From Varunaivibrio sulfuroxidans (lineage in GTDB: Bacteria > Pseudomonadota > Alphaproteobacteria > Rhodospirillales > Magnetovibrionaceae), in contig NZ_CP119676.1 in NCBI RefSeq assembly GCF_029318635.1, positions 2,989,001 through 3,053,000 on the forward strand: a stretch of DNA of 64,000 nt, in the 5' to 3' direction. Below, piece after piece: positions 50,850-58,729 of this stretch. The position numbers were made by a program, and so were the translations under genes. Every line of letters starts with the position of its first letter. Position 1 is the stretch's first letter. Below the pieces are notes generated by a model, which was not told the origin of the DNA, made no database searches, and saw only the letters and a list, made by a program, of their open reading frames with translations.

Positions 50850-51374
50850 TCATAAATATAGCCCCCCAAGCGAGCCCGATGCGTTCGCGTTGACACGCGC
50901 GCAGGGGGGGCAGATGCGGTTAAACGGACCGTCGGCGGCGAACGCCTTGCGGCACTTAAGACATGTGCGCAGGGTTTCCGGCGCGCCGTCCATGGCGTCG
51001 TCGTCGGTGGGGGCGACTTCTTCGGGCGGGCGGGCGAAGGCGGCGAAACGACGGGCGCGGGCGATCGCAGCGCGGGTGAAATCGGTCAGTTTTCGTATCT
51101 GCGCCGTAGTGTCCGCCTCGCGCCGCATCTCCGCGATGCACTGGTTCGTCCTGTAGACTGTCGCCGCCGAGCAGCCGAAGGCCGCGGCGACCAAGGCGGC
51201 CTGAAGGCCGATCACGCGACAGGCCAGGTGGATGGCGACCCAGCGCGCGCGGACGGCTTGACGACCGCCCCATTTAGCGTCCAGCGCGCGATCGTGAACG
51301 CAAAATTCGCGGGCGACCGCGCGCTTGATCGTGGGCAGGGTCGCCAGGGCGACGCGGGTCTCCAGGGCGTTCAT
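50850..51374 (-). CDS. Early phage protein with DnaA-like HTH and zinc-finger motif
   Basis: A 174-aa protein. Residues about 40-85 (RARWVAIHLACRVIGLQAALVAAAFGCSAATVYRTNQCIAEMR) have the pattern of the DnaA C-terminal DNA-binding helix-turn-helix. The C-terminus carries CLKCRKAF followed by ICPPC, a likely zinc ribbon. It is part of the early operon. A role in replication or regulation is inferred from the fold only; no DnaA ATPase part is present. ATG 51374 overlaps the previous stop. Confidence 0.65.
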   Translation of the reverse strand: MNALETRVALATLPTIKRAVAREFCVHDRALDAKWGGRQAVRARWVAIHLACRVIGLQAALVAAAFGCSAATVYRTNQCIAEMRREADTTAQIRKLTDFTRAAIARARRFAAFARPPEEVAPTDDDAMDGAPETLRTCLKCRKAFAADGPFNRICPPCARVNANASGSLGGLYL

Positions 51375-51646
51375 CACGCCGCCCCTTTCGGATCGGGATC
51401 GCCATCGACGCCGGCGGGGGCTTTAAGGCCCTGCGTCCGCGCCCCCGCGGCGCCGTCGCGCCGGGCGCGCGCGGCGGCGAAATCGACCACCCGGTGGGCG
51501 GTGCTGGACTCCAGCGCGCGGGCCTGATCGGCGAAGGACTTGACCGTTTCGACGATCGCCAAAATTCCCACGCCGGAAATTTCTATCCCCGTGTCGGAAT
51601 ACTTGCCGAGACTGTCGGCGAAATTTTTAAGGTCGATGCTAAGCAT
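51374..51646 (-). CDS. Early phage protein, 90 aa
   Basis: A small protein of unknown function. The N-terminal half is helical and conserved-looking (LSIDLKNFADSLGKYSDTGIEISGVGILAIVETVKSFADQA). The C-terminal half is basic and disordered. It starts at 51646 behind GGAGG and overlaps both neighbours by a few bases, so it is translated within the early operon. Confidence 0.65.
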   Translation of the reverse strand: MLSIDLKNFADSLGKYSDTGIEISGVGILAIVETVKSFADQARALESSTAHRVVDFAAARARRDGAAGARTQGLKAPAGVDGDPDPKGAA

Positions 51647-52040
51647 TTTTCCCTCCATGCCTGGAATGGACGCAGCCGCCGCGACACGCGCGGTAGAGGC
51701 GGATGCGCCGGTTGCTGGTGGTGGTCAGTTTCATACGTTGGTTTTTGATGCACAGGTTCTTGGCGATCTCGCCGTCCACCGGACAAGCGACGGTGACGGC
51801 CATTAGTGCGCCGCGCACCGCGTCTTCAACACACGCGAGGTCGCCGCGATAATTGTTGCCCAGCACGGCGCAAACGACCGCCGCGCCCTTGTAGCCAATC
51901 TTCGGCCCGGTTTTCCCCTGGCTGGTGGCGTCGCATTCATCGGCCAGCGCCAGCACCCAGTCGGGCAAAGGGTCGCCCCAAGAGGCGCGGGCCTTTTCGA
52001 CGTTGCTGCGGGTGTCGCGGGTGTTCCCGGTGCGGCTCAT
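51639..52040 (-). CDS. Early phage protein with basic C-terminus
   Basis: A 133-aa protein often seen in Mu-like phages of alphaproteobacteria. It opens with WGDPLPDWVLALADECDATSQG, continues IGYKGAAVVCAVLGNNYRGDLACVEDAVRGALM, and ends with CPVDGEI...CIKNQR and YRACRGGCVHSRHGG. The final cysteines and histidine could bind zinc. Function unknown. It is coupled by overlap to the genes on both sides. Confidence 0.72.
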   Translation of the reverse strand: MSRTGNTRDTRSNVEKARASWGDPLPDWVLALADECDATSQGKTGPKIGYKGAAVVCAVLGNNYRGDLACVEDAVRGALMAVTVACPVDGEIAKNLCIKNQRMKLTTTSNRRIRLYRACRGGCVHSRHGGKNA

Positions 52041-52666
52041 CGCGCGCCGCCTTCGCGGTTTTTCGCCGCGATGATGATTTTTTGAGGCGCGCCGGTGGCG
52101 GGGTCGATCACGTTAAAATCGACAACTGCGCGGTGCTTGTGACTGTAGAGCGGGGCCATCGGGCCGGTGTTCATGCCCGGCAAAAGGACGTATACCTTAA
52201 ATCCGTTGGATGTCGGCGCGGTGCCCGGGCGGCGGTTTTTCAGCGGGCGGACATAACCCGCCTGGGCGAGCGTCCAAAGGTAGCGCTGCGCCGATGCGCG
52301 CGGGTCCTTCAGGGTGCGATCGTCGATCAGTTGCATCAGATCGTCCAGCGTCGCCTTGCCCCGGGCGCGCAGCGCCTTCCACACCTTGGCGTTCAGGGTT
52401 TTTTTGCCGCCACGTTTTTGCCCCGTCAACGGACCGTTGGGGCCGGACGTCACGCGCTTGCCGGCGGCGCGGGCCTCGAGCCCGTTTTCGGTCAGCTGAT
52501 AGCAGCCCGTTTGCAGGCGCTGCGCGAAGCCTTGGATGCGCAATTTGTCCATCGCATACACCACCTTTCGGTTGGGCTGCGCCAGGGCGGCGGCCATCTC
52601 GGCGATGGTCACCGGCGCGCCCGGCGGCGGCATCCGTTCGAAAAGCTGATTGGTGAGGCTGGCCAT
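52037..52666 (-). CDS. Early phage protein with winged-helix repeats
   Basis: A 209-aa protein. Two winged-helix-like units can be seen: about 1-60 (TIAEMAAALAQPNRKVVYAMDKLRIQGFAQ) and about 85-140 (KVWKALRARGKATLDDLMQLIDD, then AQRYLWTLAQAGYVRPLKNRR). The C-terminal 50 residues are a beta-rich tail. ATG 52666 follows the MuB stop at once. It may regulate early transcription, but no family is named. Confidence 0.68.
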   Translation of the reverse strand: MASLTNQLFERMPPPGAPVTIAEMAAALAQPNRKVVYAMDKLRIQGFAQRLQTGCYQLTENGLEARAAGKRVTSGPNGPLTGQKRGGKKTLNAKVWKALRARGKATLDDLMQLIDDRTLKDPRASAQRYLWTLAQAGYVRPLKNRRPGTAPTSNGFKVYVLLPGMNTGPMAPLYSHKHRAVVDFNVIDPATGAPQKIIIAAKNREGGAR

Positions 52667-52667
52667 G

Positions 52668-53402
52668 TCACGCCACCCGCTTGATCTTGCCGGGACGTTG
52701 GAACCCGCGCACCAGATCGACGCCATCGACGTCATCTGAGGTCACCAGATCTAGACGTTTGCGCTTGGCGATGCGTTCAATATTTGCCACCGCGTTGACG
52801 ATCTCGCGGATATAGCCGTCCGATTGTGTATGCGTCTTTTCGACGATGCTATCATCGACCCGAACCTCGCAAAGTTCGTCAAAGCACAGCCGCACGTCAT
52901 CGAACGTGCACTGAAAAAATGACGCATGCGCACCGACCCGGGTGCGAAAGTGCTGCTTTTTCTTCAATTCACCCCAAACAAACTCACGACCGACGAAAAC
53001 GACCGGGATTTCGACCAGATCGGAAAGGTCGCGGACGGTTTCGAGCACCTTGATGTTTTTCAGGCCCGCCTCGACCTCATCGACAACGATTGGCCGCGGG
53101 TCTTTGGCCAACACTCCGGCGGCCTGATTGTAGAGATTTTCGCAACTATGCGCCGGGGCTTGCTCGCCCAGCTCCTTGACCAGGTCAGTCAGCATCCAGT
53201 GCGGCGTGCAGGCCGCTTTCAGGCGGATGAAAATTGCGTCTTGTTGCATCGACCACCATTCTGCGGTGCGGCTTTTGCCCAGGCCGGCGTTGCCTTCCAG
53301 GAGTAGGATCGACGCTTCGGGCGCGCCGCGCTCGTTGAGCTCCGACAACCCCAAGAGGAATCGTTTTACATTTGACGTGTGAACAAATTTATTCCTGTGC
53401 AT
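52668..53402 (-). CDS. DNA transposition protein B (MuB-like ATPase)
   Basis: A 244-aa AAA-type ATPase that delivers target DNA to the transposase. Walker A GNAGLGKS is at 37-44, Walker B-like PIVVDEVEAGL follows, and FVGREFVWG is near the sensor region. It is shorter than Mu B (312 aa) and lacks its N-terminal helix-turn-helix, as in B3/BcepMu-type phages. It lies 35 bases after the transposase gene. It probably also gives target immunity. Confidence 0.85.
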   Translation of the reverse strand: MHRNKFVHTSNVKRFLLGLSELNERGAPEASILLLEGNAGLGKSRTAEWWSMQQDAIFIRLKAACTPHWMLTDLVKELGEQAPAHSCENLYNQAAGVLAKDPRPIVVDEVEAGLKNIKVLETVRDLSDLVEIPVVFVGREFVWGELKKKQHFRTRVGAHASFFQCTFDDVRLCFDELCEVRVDDSIVEKTHTQSDGYIREIVNAVANIERIAKRKRLDLVTSDDVDGVDLVRGFQRPGKIKRVA

Positions 53403-53437
53403 GTCCCATCCTTTTGACGACCAAAGCCGTTGCGCGC

Positions 53438-55579
53438 TCAGGCGTGGCGGCTTTTTTCTTGGGCTTCAGCGCCCATCAACAGGCGGAACGACGGGTTGTT
53501 CATCAGTTCTCCAACCCGGGCGCGATCCGCCTCATCCGCAAGTTCTGGGTTATCCAAAACCCAGTGCGCGTAATCCTCGTCGGTTTTGAAATCGGGCCGC
53601 TGTCCTGGCGATACCGGAAGGGCGACGATTTCGGCGCCGGGCGCGTCCTCGCCGTTCATTTCGGCGATGATGCGGGCGGCTTCGGCTTCCTCATCAGGGC
53701 TTAACGTGACGGGTTCCGGTCCGTTTGGGCGCTTCATCAAGGGCTCGTAACCGGGCTGGGCGGCCATGCGCACGACCTTACTTTCCAGCGGAGGTAGGTT
53801 TTCGGGCGTCGGCAGCCCGGCGGCGATCTCCCGGCCCGTCAGCTTGACGTGCTGGTCAAGCAGGACCTTGGTGTTTTTGATAAAGGCGCGACGGGTGCGA
53901 CCGTGATCACGGGCGGCGGCGGCATCGTTGAATCCGGTATCTTCGATCACGTCGGCGAAACCCAAATACGACCCGTCAAGCCGATAGACGTGTAGACCGT
54001 CGTGCAGATTGTCGGGGTCGAAACGCACCACCAGTTTTTGACCCCGGTGACCGTGCAGAAAGTCGCCCCAATAGCGGTTGCCCATCAAGGTCAGTCCGCC
54101 GTCGCGCCGGGCGGCGGTGATCCCCTCGGCGGCCAAAAGCCACAGGCGTTTTTGTTCCTCGGTCGCTTTTTTAATCGGCGCGGTGACGTACGACGGCGCG
54201 AACGTTTGCACGAAAGACCGCCCGTTGCAGACGGTGGCGCGACGCCCGGTGCGGGTGTTGTGCTCGTCGATCCCTTCGGCGACGACGCGCACGAAATCAT
54301 CGATCGGGATCGCCTTCGACCCATAATTTTCCGGCTTATTTAGCGGCGTGTTGCCGGTCCAAGCACCGGCGAAGGCGGGATGTTTGGCGATATCGTTGCA
54401 AAAGTCCCGAAACGCCCGTTCGATGGGTTTCGATTGGCCGGAATAGGGGTTCGTCCAATGGACCTCGACCCCCAACTGGGTGAGGATGCCGACCGGCTCC
54501 TCGTCTTTGACTTTAAATCGATACCTGTTCGGGATTCCGCCAGTCAGCCACTTCGCGGCGAAACCGCGCCCATTGTCCAAATAAATGTGTCCGGGGATTC
54601 CGTAAACCTCGACCACGTCGCCGATCGCCAGGCGCACGGATTCGCGGTTTTCCGATTTATCGATGCGCCAGCCCAAAAACATGCCGGAATAAAGGTCTTG
54701 GATGGCCACCATCATCGGGCGCATGGGCTTGTCTTCGTCTGGCCATTTGACCCACACGTCCCATTTATGTCCGTCGGCGTTGACCGCTTCGAGCGCGTGG
54801 AAAACGGACCGGTCGCGCTGCTGCGCGGGGTACATCGCCTTCAGCGTATCGACGCCGCGGCGGGCGAGGATTTTGACCGGCGCGGCGATCTCGCGCTCCA
54901 TCCGGCGCTCCAACGCCCGCGACGATGGCACGGCCCAACCGTGAGCGGCGGCGGCACTTTTAAGGCGGCGATAACAGCTCTCAAAGGTCGGGCGCTCGGC
55001 GCGCAGGTAATCGGACTTGACCATTTCCCACGCCGCCTCATCGCACGCGGCGGTTTTCGTCCGCCCGGTGTGGCGCGGGGCCAGGGCGGGCAGCCAGTCG
55101 GCGCGCGCCACGCCCGCGATCAAGCCGAACCAATTATATATCGTCGCCGGCGTCACCCCGTGGCGCTTGCCCACCGTGACGACCGCCAGGTTCTTGGTCA
55201 GTCCGCCACGATAAAGCCCATTGACCTCCTCGATAATCGCCAGTCGCGCGATCGTTTTTTCCTTTCGGGCATCGGGAAGGCTTTCGTAAAACGCCCACGC
55301 GGCGGCGGTGGACGTCTCGTCCCGCGCGGCCGATTTTTTCGCCTTTTCCGGGGCCAGATCAATCATGATCTTGGCCTGCGCAGCGGCGGGCAAAAGGGTG
55401 TAATGATATTCAACGCCACCGCCCCGCCCGGCGCGCTTGCGGGCCAGCGCCCCGCCCGCCATGTTTTTACGATCGCCCCAGGCCTCGCGTTGGGCAAGGC
55501 TTTGCACGCCACGATCTGTCGCGGGCAATCCGGGCAGCGCGCGGGCGGCGAGATCGGCGGCGGTGAACCATTCTTTCAT
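53438..55579 (-). CDS. Mu-type transposase A
   Basis: A 713-aa DDE recombinase. N-terminal Mu-type DNA-binding domain: WFTAADLAARALPGLPATDRGVQSLAQREAW. Catalytic residues: D269 in NADGHKWD, D335 in YLDNGRGF and E387 in KPIERAF. A beta-barrel part follows (LVVRFDPDNLHDGLHVYRLDG), and a C-terminal region interacts with the B protein. It cuts and joins the phage ends found at 22650 and 58717. Its start overlaps the upstream gene by four bases. Confidence 0.95.
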   Translation of the reverse strand: MKEWFTAADLAARALPGLPATDRGVQSLAQREAWGDRKNMAGGALARKRAGRGGGVEYHYTLLPAAAQAKIMIDLAPEKAKKSAARDETSTAAAWAFYESLPDARKEKTIARLAIIEEVNGLYRGGLTKNLAVVTVGKRHGVTPATIYNWFGLIAGVARADWLPALAPRHTGRTKTAACDEAAWEMVKSDYLRAERPTFESCYRRLKSAAAAHGWAVPSSRALERRMEREIAAPVKILARRGVDTLKAMYPAQQRDRSVFHALEAVNADGHKWDVWVKWPDEDKPMRPMMVAIQDLYSGMFLGWRIDKSENRESVRLAIGDVVEVYGIPGHIYLDNGRGFAAKWLTGGIPNRYRFKVKDEEPVGILTQLGVEVHWTNPYSGQSKPIERAFRDFCNDIAKHPAFAGAWTGNTPLNKPENYGSKAIPIDDFVRVVAEGIDEHNTRTGRRATVCNGRSFVQTFAPSYVTAPIKKATEEQKRLWLLAAEGITAARRDGGLTLMGNRYWGDFLHGHRGQKLVVRFDPDNLHDGLHVYRLDGSYLGFADVIEDTGFNDAAAARDHGRTRRAFIKNTKVLLDQHVKLTGREIAAGLPTPENLPPLESKVVRMAAQPGYEPLMKRPNGPEPVTLSPDEEAEAARIIAEMNGEDAPGAEIVALPVSPGQRPDFKTDEDYAHWVLDNPELADEADRARVGELMNNPSFRLLMGAEAQEKSRHA

Positions 55580-56034
55580 CGCTTGACCCCCCGCCGCGCC
55601 GATCGGCGCGCGTATTCGAATGCTTTATCGATGTCTTCCTTGCGGTCCGCGAGTTGGCCGACCTCGACCCACGGCAAATATTTGTCGTCCACAACGCTGT
55701 GGGCAAACAATTCCGCGCCCATTTGCAACAACCGCACGTCGCCGGTGACGTGGACCATCGCCAGTAGACGCAAAAACGGGATGGTATGATCTTCGCGCGC
55801 CTCGCTGGCATAAGCGTCAAGCATGGCCTTGCTGACGTCCTCGCCCAGCCAGTCGCTCATGGCGGCGGCGATGTCGGCGCGGGGGATGTCGGAGCCTTTC
55901 AGGGTCTCGGCCACCGCGCGAGCGATGCGCGAGCGCAATGTCGCGGTGCGGACCCTCGCATCGTCGAACCGCTCAATCAAAGTCGGCGGTTCCCAACTCA
56001 AAAGGTCCAGGGTCAGGCCGTCGCGCCGGGTCAT
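55576..56034 (-). CDS. Early phage protein upstream of transposase
   Basis: A 152-aa helical protein (LRSRIARAVAETLKGSDIPRADIAAAMSDWLGEDVSKAMLDAYASEAREDHTIPFLRLLAMVHVTGD). This class is common between the ParB-like and A genes of Mu-like phages. The central part resembles a helix-turn-helix. It overlaps both neighbours (ATGA junctions). Function unknown. Confidence 0.72.
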   Translation of the reverse strand: MTRRDGLTLDLLSWEPPTLIERFDDARVRTATLRSRIARAVAETLKGSDIPRADIAAAMSDWLGEDVSKAMLDAYASEAREDHTIPFLRLLAMVHVTGDVRLLQMGAELFAHSVVDDKYLPWVEVGQLADRKEDIDKAFEYARRSARRGVKR

Positions 56035-56858
56035 TTCACCCCCTTGGTGCAGTCTGCGGAGAGACTGCCTTCATCGATCAGATGCTCAACGAACAGCCGG
56101 CGCGCCTTGGCGTCGGCCCGGGACCATGTTTCTTTCAGTTTGTTGAGGGCTTTTTCAGACGGGTCGCCGGCGGCGGCGCGATCGACGTGGCCATCGATGA
56201 TCTTGACCGCCTGGGCGACGGTTCTCGCCGCGCCTTCCGGGGCGGTCAGGCGTTGGGCGACCGCGTCTTGTTTTTCGAAGGGAAGCCGCGATAGAGCGTA
56301 AAGTTCTTTTTGGTTGTCCTCGAAATCGGACCCTCGCAACGCGGCGGCGGCGGCGGCCGTCAAGTGTTCGCCGATGGACGCTTCACGCTGGATGGTCCGG
56401 CCGGCGCGCTCCGAACGTGTGGCGACCTCTGCGTACCAATCGTTCAAGTTGCCAACAGTGGCATCTTGCTCATTTGTGCGGTCTCCGCCGTGGCGGGCGT
56501 GAGGGTTTTCTACCTGATAAAGGCGCTTCAGTTCGGCCAAAAACTGTGCGCGCTCCAACTTGCTTAAGTCGTTTCGCGTAATGTTTTCCAAAATCTCATG
56601 ACGGCGCAACGCCGCGGCGGGGCCGACAATGACAACGGCTGCAATCTCCGTTAATCCAGCGGACTTGCACGCTTCCAATCGGTGCGCGCCGGCGACCAGG
56701 CGATATTTATTTCCGCCACTTTGCGCCGCGACCTCAATCGGTTGGCGTAAGCCGCGCTGGGCGATGTCCTCGGCCAGCCCCTTGACGGCGCTCAGTGTGA
56801 CCGGCCGTAGACGGTTTTTAACCTCGATGCTGTCGATGTCGATCATTTTAATGAGCAT
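56031..56858 (-). CDS. ParB N-terminal domain protein
   Basis: A 275-aa protein. The ParB/Srx-like fold is at about 8-95: IDSIEVKNRLRPV, GLAEDIAQRGLRQPIEV, YRLVAGAHRLEACKSAG and HEILENITRNDLSKLERAQFLAELKRLYQ. The nucleotide-binding GxxRxxA-type motif appears as GAHRLEA. The rest is helical with a helix-turn-helix region. I chose the ATG at 56858 behind GAGGA. A role in early gene control or partition-like DNA clamping is possible. It runs opposite to the plus-strand gene at 56984. Confidence 0.82.
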   Translation of the reverse strand: MLIKMIDIDSIEVKNRLRPVTLSAVKGLAEDIAQRGLRQPIEVAAQSGGNKYRLVAGAHRLEACKSAGLTEIAAVVIVGPAAALRRHEILENITRNDLSKLERAQFLAELKRLYQVENPHARHGGDRTNEQDATVGNLNDWYAEVATRSERAGRTIQREASIGEHLTAAAAAALRGSDFEDNQKELYALSRLPFEKQDAVAQRLTAPEGAARTVAQAVKIIDGHVDRAAAGDPSEKALNKLKETWSRADAKARRLFVEHLIDEGSLSADCTKGVK

Positions 56859-56983
56859 TCTGAGTTTCCTCAAAAAGATGGGCGCCGCCAGCATATCGGC
56901 AAGGAAGCACATGCGTGACGGACGGCGCCCCGTCTCCTATGCTCGGGGAAACTGCTAACAAACCGGAAGAACAGGAGGCAAAA

Positions 56984-57250
56984 ATGAATCCAGCTGGCTT
57001 TGATGCCCTCGGCGTGGTCGAGACCGCATTGCGAGAGATCGTGGTGACGCTGGAGGCCAAAGGTCTCCTCACCCGCGAGGACGTTGCAAAGGCTTTATTG
57101 CGCACTGAGGTCATCGCAGACCTCCAGGACGAAGACGGGCCGCCAACCCGCGTAACATATGCCGAACGCGACGACTGGCTTCAGCGCGGCCAAAATGGGC
57201 CTGACCCATGGGACCAGGAGCGGCGGACCGAGACTGACATACTTGGTTGA
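56984..57250 (+). CDS. Plus-strand orphan gene in early region
   Basis: An 88-aa acidic protein on the strand opposite to the early operon, between ner and the ParB-like gene. It opens MNPAGFDALGVVETALREIVVTLEAKGLLTREDVAKALLRTEVIADL, a helical layout, and ends in a charged tail (WDQERRTETDILG). The ribosome binding site ACAGGAGG is the best in the prophage. A TATGCT about 45 bases upstream may be a -10. Its third-position GC is lower than its neighbours, suggesting separate acquisition. No family recognised. Confidence 0.55.
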   Translation: MNPAGFDALGVVETALREIVVTLEAKGLLTREDVAKALLRTEVIADLQDEDGPPTRVTYAERDDWLQRGQNGPDPWDQERRTETDILG

Positions 57251-57318
57251 AATATTCCCGGCGCGCCCGGGCATGGGCCTTGGCGGCATCGCGGTCAGAA
57301 AAGGGGGTATTCATCATG

Positions 57319-57621
57319 TCAGGCGGCCTCCGATTTTTTTACATGTGCGCGGCGCATGGTCCTGTTATTCTTCCTCAACCAGGTGGAAGGACGGACAGGC
57401 CTGCCGCTGGAGACGTAATAGCGCGACGGCCAGATGTCTTGCGGCGCGGCGCCGAGGACTTCGGCGATGGCCGATTGCAGACGGGCGTTGGGAACACGCT
57501 TGATCTTGGCGATTGCGGCCGTGCTAACGCCGTGGCGGAGGGCGACTTCGGACAAGCTAATGCCCTTTTTGCCAAGGGCCGCTTTTACGTCCCACCAGTG
57601 CGTGTCTTTTTGTTTGGCCAT
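57319..57621 (-). CDS. ner: Ner-like negative regulator
   Basis: A 100-aa protein of the Ner/Nlp family that turns down early transcription and repressor synthesis in Mu. WWDVKAALGKKGISLSEVALRHGVSTAAIAKIK is the helix-turn-helix, followed by ARLQSAIAEVLGAAPQDIWPSRY, the family signature. The C-terminus is longer than in Mu and basic. It is the first early gene, starting 65 bases from the likely early promoter. Confidence 0.85.
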   Translation of the reverse strand: MAKQKDTHWWDVKAALGKKGISLSEVALRHGVSTAAIAKIKRVPNARLQSAIAEVLGAAPQDIWPSRYYVSSGRPVRPSTWLRKNNRTMRRAHVKKSEAA

Positions 57622-57787
57622 TGGGTGCCCATAGATGCGGCGGGAGCCGCTTTTTTAAAGGTCTAGTTGGTCAATATGTGGACCAAGTTTAGCCATATTC
57701 AGTGTTTTGTAAAGCCGTTATCGGTTTTTCGGTGTTTAAAAAATGATGTATACGGCTTTTTTTGTAAATTATTCGGTGTTTTTAAAT
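57622..57787. promoter_or_regulatory. Repressor/ner switch region with operator repeats
   Basis: Three direct copies of TTCRGTGTTT followed by A-rich DNA start at 57698, 57728 and 57772. An inverted pair TTGGTC/GACCAA frames 57668-57687. On the minus strand TTTACA (57713-57708), a 16-base spacer and TAAACT (57691-57686) form a likely early promoter. On the plus strand TGATGTATACG near 57745-57754 looks like an extended -10 for the repressor. Binding by repressor and Ner is inferred. Confidence 0.55.
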
Positions 57788-58214
57788 GGTTAGCCAAACT
57801 CCGCAACAGAAAAATAACTCCAGAGAAGATTTCGGAGTTTCAGACTTAAAGTCCGAAATCGCGGAGCGAATCCGTTCTGTAATTCGAGATTCTGGGGGAA
57901 ATGCCGTCGTTGCTGAAAAAAGCGGTGTTCCATTGCGTACGGTTGGAAACTACACAACGGCAACAACTGAGCCCAAAATCGTCAGCCTCTCAAAGATCGC
58001 TCAGACATGCGGGGTGTCCCTCGACTGGATTGCGACAGGTCAAGGACCGAAGAACGTAACGGAGCCGACGGACATATTGGATGCTGATGTTCTTGAGGTG
58101 AGCTATAAAATTGCCGAGGAAATGTTTGGGAATCAGGGATTTACGCCTGAATACAAGGCAAAAATATTAATGATAATTTATGAAAAGGGCTTGGAGGAAA
58201 AGAAGAAGTGCTGA
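57786..58214 (+). CDS. Phage repressor (c-like), helix-turn-helix
   Basis: A 142-aa DNA-binding protein, the only clear regulator transcribed opposite to the early operon. The helix-turn-helix spans about 25-75: EIAERIRSVIRDSGGNAVVAEKSGVPLRTVGNY and then ISLSKIAQTCGVSLDWIATGQG, a phrase typical of cI-like repressors. It lacks the C-terminal protease-like domain of SOS-cleaved repressors. The ATG at 57786 has no clear ribosome binding site. It should keep the prophage silent. Confidence 0.8.
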   Translation: MVSQTPQQKNNSREDFGVSDLKSEIAERIRSVIRDSGGNAVVAEKSGVPLRTVGNYTTATTEPKIVSLSKIAQTCGVSLDWIATGQGPKNVTEPTDILDADVLEVSYKIAEEMFGNQGFTPEYKAKILMIIYEKGLEEKKKC

Positions 58215-58241
58215 TACCATCAACCATTATAGGTAGCTGAT

Positions 58242-58544
58242 ATGAGTGGGGTGGTTATGGAGTTTGAGGATAGGCTGAGAAGAGTTGTTAACCACGCGTG
58301 TGGCCACAATGATAACTTAAAAGGCAAAAGCCTTTTTGAAAATAGCGACGAGCACCTTGCTAAGGGCCGATCATATAAAGTAACCGTTTACGTCCCGGTA
58401 ACTGTAACTATATATAATATATACAAAAAAATGAGTTGCGAGGCCATACATGGCGTCAGTAGTGGCCAATCCGCCCATGACGAACCAGCGCATGTCGCTC
58501 GCCGACGCGCCCTCCTCGCCAGCCTGCCACCTTACAAGTACTAA
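58242..58544 (+). CDS. Possible left-end gene downstream of repressor
   Basis: A 100-aa open frame in the repressor direction, starting at 58242 after AGGTAGCTGAT, with an alternative ATG at 58257. The first 75 residues (EFEDRLRRVVNHACGHNDNLKGKS, then KVTVYVPVTVTIYNIYKK) look protein-like and share the AT-richness of the repressor. The tail is less convincing and stops at the first left-end transposase site. No family recognised. Confidence 0.4.
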   Translation: MSGVVMEFEDRLRRVVNHACGHNDNLKGKSLFENSDEHLAKGRSYKVTVYVPVTVTIYNIYKKMSCEAIHGVSSGQSAHDEPAHVARRRALLASLPPYKY

Positions 58545-58717
58545 CTCTAAAACGAAGTGTCGAAAAACCCTTTTTTGGGCCGCACTCTAAAAACAAAACG
58601 CCCGGCGAAATTTTCTTCGCTTGACGCCTGAAACCGACGGTTCACAAGGGCCATCCCACAATTTCCCCCTATTTCCCTCTATTTCCCGCCTACTCCAATA
58701 ACAAGTGTCCCCTCACA
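58545..58717. repeat. Phage left-end transposase binding sites L1-L3
   Basis: Three related repeats: L1 58693-58717 (terminal), L2 from about 58585 and L3 from about 58545. They share CTC-n-AA(A/T)AAC(A)AAGTG-like cores, in inverse orientation to R1/R2. Between L2 and L1 lie three 10-bp tandem repeats of ATTTCCC-n-C-n (58661-58690). The spacing, one terminal site plus two internal ones, mirrors the Mu left end. Confidence 0.6.
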
Positions 58718-58722
58718 ATCGC
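58718..58722. repeat. Target-site duplication, left-end copy
   Basis: ATCGC directly follows the ACA terminus of the prophage and is identical to 22645-22649. Removing the prophage and one copy rejoins the intergenic DNA after the tRNA terminator to the region before the redoxin stop. Confidence 0.85.
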
Positions 58723-58729
58723 CGTGGCG

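Larger units (their letters stand above)
22650..58717 (-). mobile_element. Complete Mu-like transposable prophage, 36,068 bp
   Basis: Bounded by TGT (22650) and ACA (58717) termini, related transposase-site repeats inside both ends, and 5-bp direct repeats ATCGC outside. It is inserted in reverse, so the phage left (early) end is at 58717. It encodes a repressor, Ner, MuA and MuB, Gam, GemA, a Mor-type activator, lysis genes, Mu-like terminase, portal and head genes, a contractile tail with Mu gp45-gp48 baseplate proteins, and a Dam-type methylase at the right end. There is no site-specific integrase and no invertible fibre cassette. It lies between the tRNA-Met terminator and the redoxin gene, so no host gene is broken. 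Confidence 0.93.

Noticed and set aside
57111-57317. A 68-aa minus-strand gene after ner with an ATGA overlap
   Set aside because: It is antisense to the better supported plus-strand gene (56984-57250), has an arginine-rich shadow-like composition, and has no own ribosome binding site.
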